Source: Neobacillus ginsengisoli | GTDB taxonomy: Bacteria; Bacillota; Bacilli; Bacillales_B; DSM-18226 | Direction of reading: 5' to 3' | DNA length: 64,000 nt | Assembly (NCBI RefSeq): GCF_030813055.1 | Contig: NZ_JAUSTW010000001.1 | Location: 124,001 to 188,000 of the forward strand | Shown here: positions 11,164-18,074 of the stretch, piece by piece | Layout: the number at the start of each line of letters is the position of its first letter | Position numbering within the stretch: position 1 is the stretch's first letter | Program-made: the position numbers and the translations under genes | The notes under the pieces: generated by a model | The model's input: the letters and a program-made list of their open reading frames with translations, nothing else | Database searches by the model: none | What the model was told of the DNA's origin: nothing

Positions 11164-11448
11164 AACTGCGTATATCACATCTAAAAGATGGTAACTTGTA
11201 AAATAGTTTATCTTTTGTGAAGGAAAGGCTTTTATTTGCGTATCGCTATCCCGAGCAAACGCTCAATCACTTTAAAAAAGGGAAGTTGAAAAGTAATAAT
11301 TCAGCATTGGATAAGAAATTATTAACACTGCTAGTATGCCATTTCTTTCACTCATGCCGGAAACGATTAATCCTTTCGGCTGATCATCAATATGTATAAT
11401 AAACACAAGGATATTGGGGAATTTTAGAAAGCAAAGGAGAGATTTATG
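11164..11448 (+). other. Long citZ leader, no supported gene
   Basis: About 285 transcribed bases before citZ. A 60-codon frame at 11217-11399 lacks a ribosome site and any recognisable protein pattern. I see no classic riboswitch core and no T-run hairpin. The ribosome site AAAGGAGA is at 11433-11440. Confidence 0.4.
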
Positions 11449-12567
11449 ATGACAGTAACACGCGGCCTTGAAGGGGTAGTGGCAACAACTTCCTCGATCA
11501 GTTCAATTATTGATGACACCTTAACGTATGCTGGCTATGACATCGATGATTTAGCGAAAAATGCGAGCTTTGAAGAAGTAATCTATTTATTATGGCACCG
11601 TCAACTACCAACAGCACTGCAACTGGAAGAATTGAAAAAACAGCTTTCAGAAAATGCTGCACTTCCACAGGAAGTGATTGAACATTTTAAAATGTATCCA
11701 ATCCAAAAGGTTCATCCAATGGCAGCACTTCGTTCCGCTGTATCATTATTGGGCCTTTATGATGATGAAGCCGATCTTATGGACGAAGAATCAAATTATC
11801 GGAAAGCGATTCGACTTCAAGCAAAAATGCCTGCAATTGTTGCGACATTTGCAAGGGTTAGAAAAGGTTTAGAACCGATTGCGCCAAGACAGGATTTAAA
11901 TTTTGCAGCTAATTTCCTTTATATGTTGACCGGAAAAGAGCCGGAAGCAATAGCTATTGAAGCAATTGATAAAGCGCTTGTATTACATGCAGACCATGAA
12001 TTGAATGCGTCTACATTTACTGCACGTGTTTGTGTGGCAACATTATCGGATGTTTATTCCGGAGTAACTGCTGCAATCGGTGCCTTAAAAGGTCCTTTAC
12101 ACGGCGGAGCAAATGAAGCAGTAATGAAAATGCTTACTGATATCGGCACGATTGAAAATGTAGATCCATATATTCGTGGGAAACTTGAAAATAAAGAAAA
12201 AATCATGGGCTTTGGTCATCGTGTTTACCGCCAAGGAGATCCACGTGCCAAACACTTAAGGGAAATGTCTAAAAAATTAACAGAACTAACCGGCGAACCA
12301 CAATGGTATGATATGTCGGTTAAAATCGAAGGCATCGTTACCGGTGAGAAGAAGCTTCCGCCTAATGTTGATTTCTATTCTGCTTCTGTTTATCACAGCC
12401 TGGGCATTGACCATGATTTATTTACACCGATCTTTGCGGTTAGCCGGGTATCAGGATGGCTTGCACATATTCTGGAACAATACGAAAACAACCGATTAAT
12501 CCGCCCTCGTGCAGAATATACAGGTCCTGGAATGCAGAAATATGTTCCAATTGATCAAAGAGGTTAA
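11449..12567 (+). CDS. citZ: Citrate synthase (major, TCA cycle)
   Basis: 372 residues. Condenses acetyl-CoA and oxaloacetate to citrate. The short Gram-positive type: it begins VTRGLEGVVATTSSISSI. Catalytic histidines are in LHADHELNAST and GPLHGGANE, with MGFGHRVYRQGDPRA following and the catalytic Asp in VDFYSASVYHSLGI. Two adjacent ATGs (11446, 11449) are possible; the second gives the normal Bacillus N terminus and a 9-bp spacing from AGGAG. First gene of the citZ-icd-mdh unit. Confidence 0.96.
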   Translation: MTVTRGLEGVVATTSSISSIIDDTLTYAGYDIDDLAKNASFEEVIYLLWHRQLPTALQLEELKKQLSENAALPQEVIEHFKMYPIQKVHPMAALRSAVSLLGLYDDEADLMDEESNYRKAIRLQAKMPAIVATFARVRKGLEPIAPRQDLNFAANFLYMLTGKEPEAIAIEAIDKALVLHADHELNASTFTARVCVATLSDVYSGVTAAIGALKGPLHGGANEAVMKMLTDIGTIENVDPYIRGKLENKEKIMGFGHRVYRQGDPRAKHLREMSKKLTELTGEPQWYDMSVKIEGIVTGEKKLPPNVDFYSASVYHSLGIDHDLFTPIFAVSRVSGWLAHILEQYENNRLIRPRAEYTGPGMQKYVPIDQRG

Positions 12568-12720
12568 ATCTTTGAATTTTTCTTTTATTTAAATTATTGT
12601 TGTAATAAGATAGTAGAGGTTAGAGATAAAATGCTCTAACCCTTAATTCAGTCAATGGCAGGACCATGGTAATATCCATCCCTTGCCGGCTTTTTTACAT
12701 AATAGGAGGGAGAACAACTT
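12568..12720 (+). promoter_or_regulatory. citZ-icd intergenic hairpins
   Basis: A perfect 8-bp stem, GGTTAGAG with CTCTAACC (about 12617-12641), is followed by a weaker stem (GGCAGG with CCCTTGCC) that ends in a six-T run near 12695. The second looks like a partial terminator, which would lower icd expression relative to citZ. A separate icd promoter may exist but is not clear. Ribosome site AGGAGGG is near 12704-12710. Confidence 0.45.
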
Positions 12721-13989
12721 ATGCAAGGCGAAAAAATCACGGTTAAAAACGGAGTATTAAACGTACCAAACAATCCAATTATTCCATTCATTGAAGGAGA
12801 CGGTACCGGTCCTGATATTTGGGCAGCTTCATCCAGAGTGTTAGATGCAGCAGTAGAAAAAGCTTATAAAGGTGAGCGCAAGCTAGTATGGAAAGAAGTT
12901 TTAGCAGGTGAAAAAGCGTTTAACCAAACCGGGGAATGGCTTCCTTCAGAAACTCTTGATGTTATCAATGAATATTTGATTGCCATCAAAGGTCCATTAA
13001 CCACTCCAGTCGGCGGCGGTATTCGTTCTTTGAACGTTGCTCTTCGCCAAGAATTGGATTTATTTGTATGCTTACGTCCCGTAAGATGGTTTGAAGGTGT
13101 TCCATCCCCTGTTAAACGCCCGCAAGATACGGATATGGTTATCTTCCGTGAAAATACTGAAGACATTTATGCAGGAATCGAATATGAAAAAGGTTCCGAA
13201 GCAGTTAAAAAAGTAATTGACTTCTTGCAAAATGAAATGGGTGTTAAGAAAATTAGATTCCCTGAAACTTCAGGTATCGGTATTAAACCTGTTTCTGAAG
13301 AAGGTACAAGCCGTCTGGTACGTTCTGCTATTAATTATGTAATTAAAGAAGGCCGTAAATCCCTTACAATCGTGCATAAAGGGAATATCATGAAATTCAC
13401 TGAAGGTGCATTTAAAAACTGGGCTTATGAACTTGCTGAAAAGGAATTTAGCGATAAAGTCTTTACATGGGCTCAATATGACCGAATCAAAGAAGAACAA
13501 GGTGCTGACGCTGCAAACAAGGCGCAAGCGGATGCAGAAGCTGCCGGCAAAATCATTGTTAAAGATGCGATTGCCGATATCTTCTTACAGCAAATCCTTA
13601 CTCGTCCTAAGGAATTCGATGTTGTCGCTACAATGAACCTAAATGGCGATTACATCTCCGATGCACTTGCTGCACAGGTTGGCGGTATCGGTATCGCACC
13701 GGGTGCGAACATTAACTATGAAACAGGACATGCGATTTTCGAAGCAACTCACGGAACTGCACCTAAATATGCAGGCTTGGATAAAGTAAACCCTTCTTCC
13801 GTCATTTTATCTGGTGTTTTAATGCTTGAGCATTTGGGCTGGAATGAAGCAGCAAAAATGATCGTTAAATCAATGGAAAATACCATTGCATCCAAAGTAG
13901 TTACGTATGACTTTGCCCGCTTAATGGACGGAGCAACAGAAGTGAAAACCTCTGAATTTGCTGACGAACTAATTAAAAATATGGAATAA
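12721..13989 (+). CDS. icd: NADP-dependent isocitrate dehydrogenase
   Basis: 422 residues. Oxidises isocitrate to 2-oxoglutarate with NADP. Seen: [14 protein letters not shown] near residue 20; the substrate loop [20 protein letters not shown] with the phosphorylatable-type serine; [24 protein letters not shown]; the catalytic Lys in [17 protein letters not shown]; metal Asp in [17 protein letters not shown]; and the NADP-binding [17 protein letters not shown]. Called citC in B. subtilis. Followed 46 bp later by mdh. Confidence 0.97.
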   Translation: MQGEKITVKNGVLNVPNNPIIPFIEGDGTGPDIWAASSRVLDAAVEKAYKGERKLVWKEVLAGEKAFNQTGEWLPSETLDVINEYLIAIKGPLTTPVGGGIRSLNVALRQELDLFVCLRPVRWFEGVPSPVKRPQDTDMVIFRENTEDIYAGIEYEKGSEAVKKVIDFLQNEMGVKKIRFPETSGIGIKPVSEEGTSRLVRSAINYVIKEGRKSLTIVHKGNIMKFTEGAFKNWAYELAEKEFSDKVFTWAQYDRIKEEQGADAANKAQADAEAAGKIIVKDAIADIFLQQILTRPKEFDVVATMNLNGDYISDALAAQVGGIGIAPGANINYETGHAIFEATHGTAPKYAGLDKVNPSSVILSGVLMLEHLGWNEAAKMIVKSMENTIASKVVTYDFARLMDGATEVKTSEFADELIKNME

Positions 13990-14035
13990 GGAAAAGCGTA
14001 CTTGATAAATTTCTCTAACAAAGGGGAGAGCTATA

Positions 14036-14974
14036 ATGTCATTAAAACGTAAAAAGATTTCTGTAATCGGCGGTGGATTTACCGGGGCTACAACTGCATT
14101 TTTACTGGCACAAAAGGAACTTGGAGATGTAGTTTTAGTGGATATCCCTCAAGCGGAAAACCCTACAAAAGGAAAAGCATTGGATATGTTGGAAGCAAGT
14201 CCTGTTCAAGGATTTGATGCAAATATTACAGGTACTGCTAATTATGAGGATACACGTAATTCCGATATCGTCGTTATTACTGCCGGTATTGCCCGTAAAC
14301 CGGGGATGAGCCGTGATGATTTGGTGCAAACAAACCAAAAGGTAATGAAAAGCGTTACACAGGAAATCGCAAAATATTCTCCTAACTGTACAATCGTTGT
14401 ATTAACTAATCCTGTTGATGCGATGACTTACACAGTTTTCAAAGAATCCGGATTTCCTAAAAACCGGGTAATCGGTCAATCAGGTGTTCTTGATACTGCC
14501 CGTTTCCGTACCTTTGTTGCCCAAGAATTAAATCTTTCCGTTAAGGATGTTACAGGCTTTGTTTTGGGTGGCCACGGAGACGATATGGTTCCGCTTGTTC
14601 GCTATTCTTATGCCGGAGGTATTCCGCTTGAAACGTTAATTTCAAAAGATCGTTTGGATGCGATTGTTGAACGTACTAGAAAAGGCGGCGGAGAAATTGT
14701 TAACCTTTTAGGTAACGGCAGTGCATATTATGCTCCAGCTGCATCTTTAGTTGAAATGTGTGAAGCAATTCTTAAAGACCAACGCCGTGTTATTCCATCC
14801 ATTGCTTATCTTGAAGGCGAGTTTGGCTACGAAGGAATTTATCTTGGCGTACCAACAATTCTTGGTGCAAATGGAATTGAAAAAATAATCGAGCTTGAAC
14901 TAACGGCTGAAGAAAAAGCAGCATTAGATAAATCTGCTGAATCTGTTCGTAATGTAATGGCAGTTTTAGCATAA
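14036..14974 (+). CDS. mdh: Malate dehydrogenase
   Basis: 312 residues. Interconverts malate and oxaloacetate with NAD. It is the lactate-dehydrogenase-like bacterial type: nucleotide loop [15 protein letters not shown], the NAD-specific acid in [13 protein letters not shown], substrate loop [15 protein letters not shown] with the malate-specific arginine, [12 protein letters not shown], and the catalytic His in [13 protein letters not shown]. Ribosome site AAGGGGAGAG. Last gene of the citZ-icd-mdh group, closed by a strong GC-rich terminator. Confidence 0.97.
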   Translation: MSLKRKKISVIGGGFTGATTAFLLAQKELGDVVLVDIPQAENPTKGKALDMLEASPVQGFDANITGTANYEDTRNSDIVVITAGIARKPGMSRDDLVQTNQKVMKSVTQEIAKYSPNCTIVVLTNPVDAMTYTVFKESGFPKNRVIGQSGVLDTARFRTFVAQELNLSVKDVTGFVLGGHGDDMVPLVRYSYAGGIPLETLISKDRLDAIVERTRKGGGEIVNLLGNGSAYYAPAASLVEMCEAILKDQRRVIPSIAYLEGEFGYEGIYLGVPTILGANGIEKIIELELTAEEKAALDKSAESVRNVMAVLA

Positions 14975-14983
14975 TTTATAGGG

Positions 14984-15013
14984 AAATTCGGGGCCCCGGC
15001 CCCGAATTTTTTT
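14984..15013 (+). terminator. Terminator after mdh
   Basis: Very strong stem AAATTCGGGGCC (14984-14995) with GGCCCCGAATTT (14998-15009), then T residues. Confidence 0.92.
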
Positions 15014-15052
15014 CAAATAGTAAAATGAAATCGCTTACAATCAAGGGGGAAT

Positions 15053-15532
15053 ATGATGCTACTCGGTAAAAAAAGAAAGTTAGGAAGACAGATTTCAGAA
15101 ATGACAGTCGGAGAAAAATTAGCATTAACTGAAAAAGTTGAAGATAGAGATCTCCTACTTTATTTAGGTCTTACAGATGATGCGAACCCGTTATTTATTC
15201 AGCATGACTATGCATCACAAACCCCATTTGAAAAACCGATTGTTCCGAGTATTATGCTCATGGGAATGATTACCTCAGCAATTTCTAAGTATTTACCCGG
15301 CCCGGGAAGCCATATTTTGAGCCAGGATATAGTGTTTCCCATGCCTGTTTATCATTACGGAACCATTCAATTTTTGTTTGAAGTAATTGAAGTGAATCAT
15401 GAACAACATTATGTGGTAATCAATGTGGCAGGAAACAACGAAAAAGACGAAGTGGTAATAAATGGGCGATTGAAGGTGTGCCCTCCATACCGTTTAGAAG
15501 GGCTCGAGGGTCGGGCATTAGATAATTTTTGA
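15053..15532 (+). CDS. MaoC-like hot-dog protein, probably lacking the catalytic His
   Basis: 159 residues. The second half of a MaoC/PaaZ (R)-specific enoyl-CoA hydratase hot-dog fold is recognisable: LGLTDDANPLFIQHDYA, then IVPSIMLMGMITSAISKYLPG and FPMPVYHYGTIQF. In the active MaoC motif (D-x-N-P-[ILV]-H) the histidine follows NP[ILV]; here that position is Phe (NPLF). The Asp is kept. The protein may therefore bind an acyl group without hydrating it. It stands alone between mdh and phoP, with ATG at 15053 after AAGGGGGA; a second ATG at 15056 is equally possible. No pathway can be assigned from context. Confidence 0.75.
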   Translation: MMLLGKKRKLGRQISEMTVGEKLALTEKVEDRDLLLYLGLTDDANPLFIQHDYASQTPFEKPIVPSIMLMGMITSAISKYLPGPGSHILSQDIVFPMPVYHYGTIQFLFEVIEVNHEQHYVVINVAGNNEKDEVVINGRLKVCPPYRLEGLEGRALDNF

Positions 15533-15545
15533 TTATTTTTTTTTG

Positions 15546-15572
15546 GGAATGTGAGTACATTCCTTTTTTTTT
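15546..15572 (+). terminator. Terminator after the MaoC-like gene
   Basis: GGAATG (15546-15551) pairs with CATTCC (15558-15563), followed by a run of ten or more T residues. Confidence 0.85.
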
Positions 15573-15684
15573 TTGCCAAATTGTGAAATGCTAAAAAGTG
15601 AGCATAATTTAAAATTTATATTATAATGAATATGGATACTTGGATATGGATGAAGGGGTTAATCTTTTATACACGGAGGATTTT

Positions 15685-16401
15685 ATGAAGAATAAAGTAC
15701 TTGTTGTGGATGATGAACAATCGATTGTAACCTTGCTTCAATATAATTTGGAGAAGGCAGGCTTTGATTGTCTTATTGCAATGGATGGCGAAGAAGGAAG
15801 AAGAATTGCCGAAACAGAGGCACCCGATATCATTGTATTAGATCTGATGCTGCCTAAATTAGACGGAATTGAAGTATGCAAGCAGCTTCGCCAGCAAAAG
15901 ATTATGACCCCTATCTTAATGTTAACAGCAAAAGATGATGAGTTTGATAAAATATTAGGCCTTGAACTTGGTGCGGATGATTACATGATCAAACCGTTCA
16001 GCCCAAGAGAAGTAATTGCAAGAGTGAAAGCAATTTTAAGAAGAACACAAGTTACGGCCGAAAATATAGATGAAAGTTCCAAAGATGAGGAGCAGATTGA
16101 AATTGGGAAATTAAAAATTTTTCCTGAAAAATACGAAGCGTACTATATGAATGATCTTTTGGAATTTACGTTAAAGGAATTTGAATTGCTCGTTTACCTT
16201 GCTCAAAATAAAAATCGAGTTTTAACACGTGATCAATTATTAAGTGCGGTTTGGAATTATGATTTTGCAGGGGATACCCGGATTGTTGATGTTCATATTT
16301 CTCATTTAAGAGAAAAAATTGAGGAAGATACGAAAAAGCCTGCTTATATCAAAACGATTCGTGGTCTTGGCTATAAACTTGAGGAGCCAAAAGGAGAATG
16401 A
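15685..16401 (+). CDS. phoP: Phosphate-starvation response regulator PhoP
   Basis: 238 residues. OmpR-type response regulator activated by PhoR when phosphate is short. Receiver domain: acidic pair in VVDDEQ near residue 9, phosphoacceptor Asp53 in VLDLMLPKLDG, the conserved Thr in LMLTAKDD and Lys in YMIKPFSPRE. The DNA-binding winged helix (about residues 135-235) contains FTLKEFELLVYLAQN, RVLTRDQLL and TIRGLGYKLEEP. ATG 15685 follows ACGGAGGA; the frame extends upstream without support. A -10-like TATAAT is near 15621. Its 3' end overlaps phoR by 4 bp. Confidence 0.96.
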   Translation: MKNKVLVVDDEQSIVTLLQYNLEKAGFDCLIAMDGEEGRRIAETEAPDIIVLDLMLPKLDGIEVCKQLRQQKIMTPILMLTAKDDEFDKILGLELGADDYMIKPFSPREVIARVKAILRRTQVTAENIDESSKDEEQIEIGKLKIFPEKYEAYYMNDLLEFTLKEFELLVYLAQNKNRVLTRDQLLSAVWNYDFAGDTRIVDVHISHLREKIEEDTKKPAYIKTIRGLGYKLEEPKGE

Positions 16402-17798
16402 TAAAGTTTCGGACAAGGCTCCTAATTGCACTAATTACTTTCATTTGCATTGTATTTGTTGGATTAGGAATATTAATCGGTCAGTTATTTAAAAACACTT
16501 ACTTGAATTCCTTTAATGACCGCCTTGTACTATCCATTAGTTTATGTATAGCATTAATCATTATTATTTTATTTGCCATTAGACTCACAACAAGATATAC
16601 AAAACCAATAGAATCCGCGGCGAATGTTGCAATTGAACTGGCAAATGGAAATTATCGGGCCAGAACAACTGTTGACCGAATGGATGAAACCGGGAAGTTG
16701 GGTACTGCTATTAATATGCTGGCTCAAAACCTCCAAGAGATGGTAAAGGCCCAAGAAATGCAGCAGGACCGCTTAACTGCACTGATTGAAAACATGGGAG
16801 CGGGGTTAGTTTTAATTGATAGCCGTGGATTTATTAATCTTGTAAATAAGGGCTATATCGATATCTTCCATGTAAATCCAGTGGATTTATTATTTAAACT
16901 TTATTATGAAGTTATCGATCAAGAAGAAATTTGCCAGTTAGTTGCGGAAGTTTTTAGAACTGAAAAAAAAGTAAGCAAACAAATACTTGTACCGTTATTG
17001 ATTGAGAGAAAATACTTTGTTGTTTATGGCGTCCCAATTATTGGATCAAACAATGTGTGGAAGGGAGTATTGCTCGTATTCCACGATATAACAGAATTAA
17101 AAAAACTTGAGCAAATGCGAAAGGACTTTGTCGCCAACGTGTCTCATGAATTAAAAACACCTGTCACATCTATTAAAGGCTTTACAGAAACTCTCTTAGA
17201 TGGGGCCATGGATAATAAAGAAACTTTAGAAGCTTTTCTCTCAATAATTTTAAAAGAAAGTGACCGGCTTCAAACTCTTATTCAGGATTTACTTGACCTT
17301 TCAAAAATCGAGCAGCAAGGCTTCGAGTTAGCAATTCAGGAATTTGATTTACGCGTATTGCTTGAAGAGGTGATTACAATGCTCAATGGAAAGGCGGAAG
17401 CAAAGGAAATTCAGATTGAACTTATAAGTAAGCAGGAAAATGTACTAATCCAAGGTGATGTAAATCGTTTAAAGCAGGTATTCATCAATTTGATTGCCAA
17501 TGCTATTACCTACACTCCATCAGGAGGGTTTGTAAAAGTCATCCTTCTCGAACACCGTGAAACAGTAAGGATACACGTGAAAGATTCCGGTGTTGGGATC
17601 GATAAAGAAGAAATTCCGCGTATTTTTGAACGCTTCTATCGAGTGGATCGTGCAAGAAGTCGAAACTCGGGTGGAACAGGCCTTGGCCTTGCGATCGTTA
17701 AACATTTAGTTGAAGCTCATCGTGGAATGATTAACGTACGAAGTGATGTTGGCGAAGGCAGTGAGTTTATCATTGAACTCCATAAATATTTAAAATGA
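16398..17798 (+). CDS. phoR: Sensor histidine kinase PhoR, short form without outer sensor domain
   Basis: 466 residues, about 110 fewer than B. subtilis PhoR. Two membrane segments (about 8-30 and 43-61) are separated by only ~12 residues, so the usual extracytoplasmic domain is absent. Then follow HAMP (about 62-115), PAS (about 125-235, LIENMGAGLVLIDSRGFI), HisKA with His250 in FVANVSHELKTP, and the ATPase boxes (NLIANAITYTP, DSGVGI, FYRVDRARSRNSGGTGLGLAIVKH in part). The rest aligns well with PhoR, so the loss looks like a clean in-frame absence, not decay. In B. subtilis the signal is reported to be read by the cytoplasmic PAS domain, which is intact here. ATGA overlap with phoP. Confidence 0.93.
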   Translation: MIKFRTRLLIALITFICIVFVGLGILIGQLFKNTYLNSFNDRLVLSISLCIALIIIILFAIRLTTRYTKPIESAANVAIELANGNYRARTTVDRMDETGKLGTAINMLAQNLQEMVKAQEMQQDRLTALIENMGAGLVLIDSRGFINLVNKGYIDIFHVNPVDLLFKLYYEVIDQEEICQLVAEVFRTEKKVSKQILVPLLIERKYFVVYGVPIIGSNNVWKGVLLVFHDITELKKLEQMRKDFVANVSHELKTPVTSIKGFTETLLDGAMDNKETLEAFLSIILKESDRLQTLIQDLLDLSKIEQQGFELAIQEFDLRVLLEEVITMLNGKAEAKEIQIELISKQENVLIQGDVNRLKQVFINLIANAITYTPSGGFVKVILLEHRETVRIHVKDSGVGIDKEEIPRIFERFYRVDRARSRNSGGTGLGLAIVKHLVEAHRGMINVRSDVGEGSEFIIELHKYLK

Positions 17799-17829
17799 CT
17801 TTGGAGAGGGTTTTTGAAACATCATAAAA

Positions 17830-17886
17830 TTTACAAAGGTTTTACAATTCCTTTATGCTTAATTAATATTCAAGTTTTATGATACT
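17830..17886 (+). promoter_or_regulatory. PhoP-type box array and possible promoter downstream of phoR
   Basis: Four six-base repeats sit exactly 11 bp apart: TTTACA (17830), TTTACA (17841), TTTATG (17852) and TTAATA (17863). PhoP dimers bind TTHACA-type repeats with this 11-bp step, and four repeats form a full core site. A -10-like TATGAT (17878) or GATACT (17881) follows at the distance typical of PhoP-activated promoters. The first two repeats are perfect, the other two degenerate. Confidence 0.5.
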
Positions 17887-17914
17887 TATTGAAAGCCCCT
17901 ATCCAAGGAGCCAT

Positions 17915-17951
17915 GAAAAAGACAAAAGCAGACCCCGCTTTTGTCTTTTTC
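17915..17951. terminator. Bidirectional hairpin terminator after phoR
   Basis: Perfect 15-bp stem: GAAAAAGACAAAAGC (17915-17929) with GCTTTTGTCTTTTTC (17937-17951), loop of seven bases. The short CATG/CATG ends extend it with a bulge. Confidence 0.8.
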
Positions 17952-17969
17952 ACTTTCATGAAGCAATCC

Positions 17970-18037
17970 AAAAAGTCCGTTATTTTCTTTTCCATTTCAT
18001 CTCGTGATAAAATGGAAAAGAAAATAACGGACTTTTT
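17970..18037. repeat. Perfect 28-bp inverted repeat before polA
   Basis: Arms 17970-17997 and 18010-18037 are perfect reverse complements with a 12-base loop. The ends are A5 and T5, so it can terminate in both directions, but the stem is far longer than needed. It lies 37 bp upstream of the polA start. Confidence 0.85.
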
Positions 18038-18074
18038 TAGTACATAATTTGTGATTTTATAAATGGAGGAAAAT

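Noticed and set aside
11217..11399. 60-codon frame in the citZ leader
   Set aside because: No ribosome site, GTG start, and a composition unlike real proteins of this genome; best seen as untranslated leader.
17913..18047. 44-codon frame starting MKKTKADPAF after phoR
   Set aside because: AAGGAG is only 2 bases from the ATG, and the frame runs through two perfect hairpins, which explain its sequence. Kept only as a remote alternative to the proposed small RNA.
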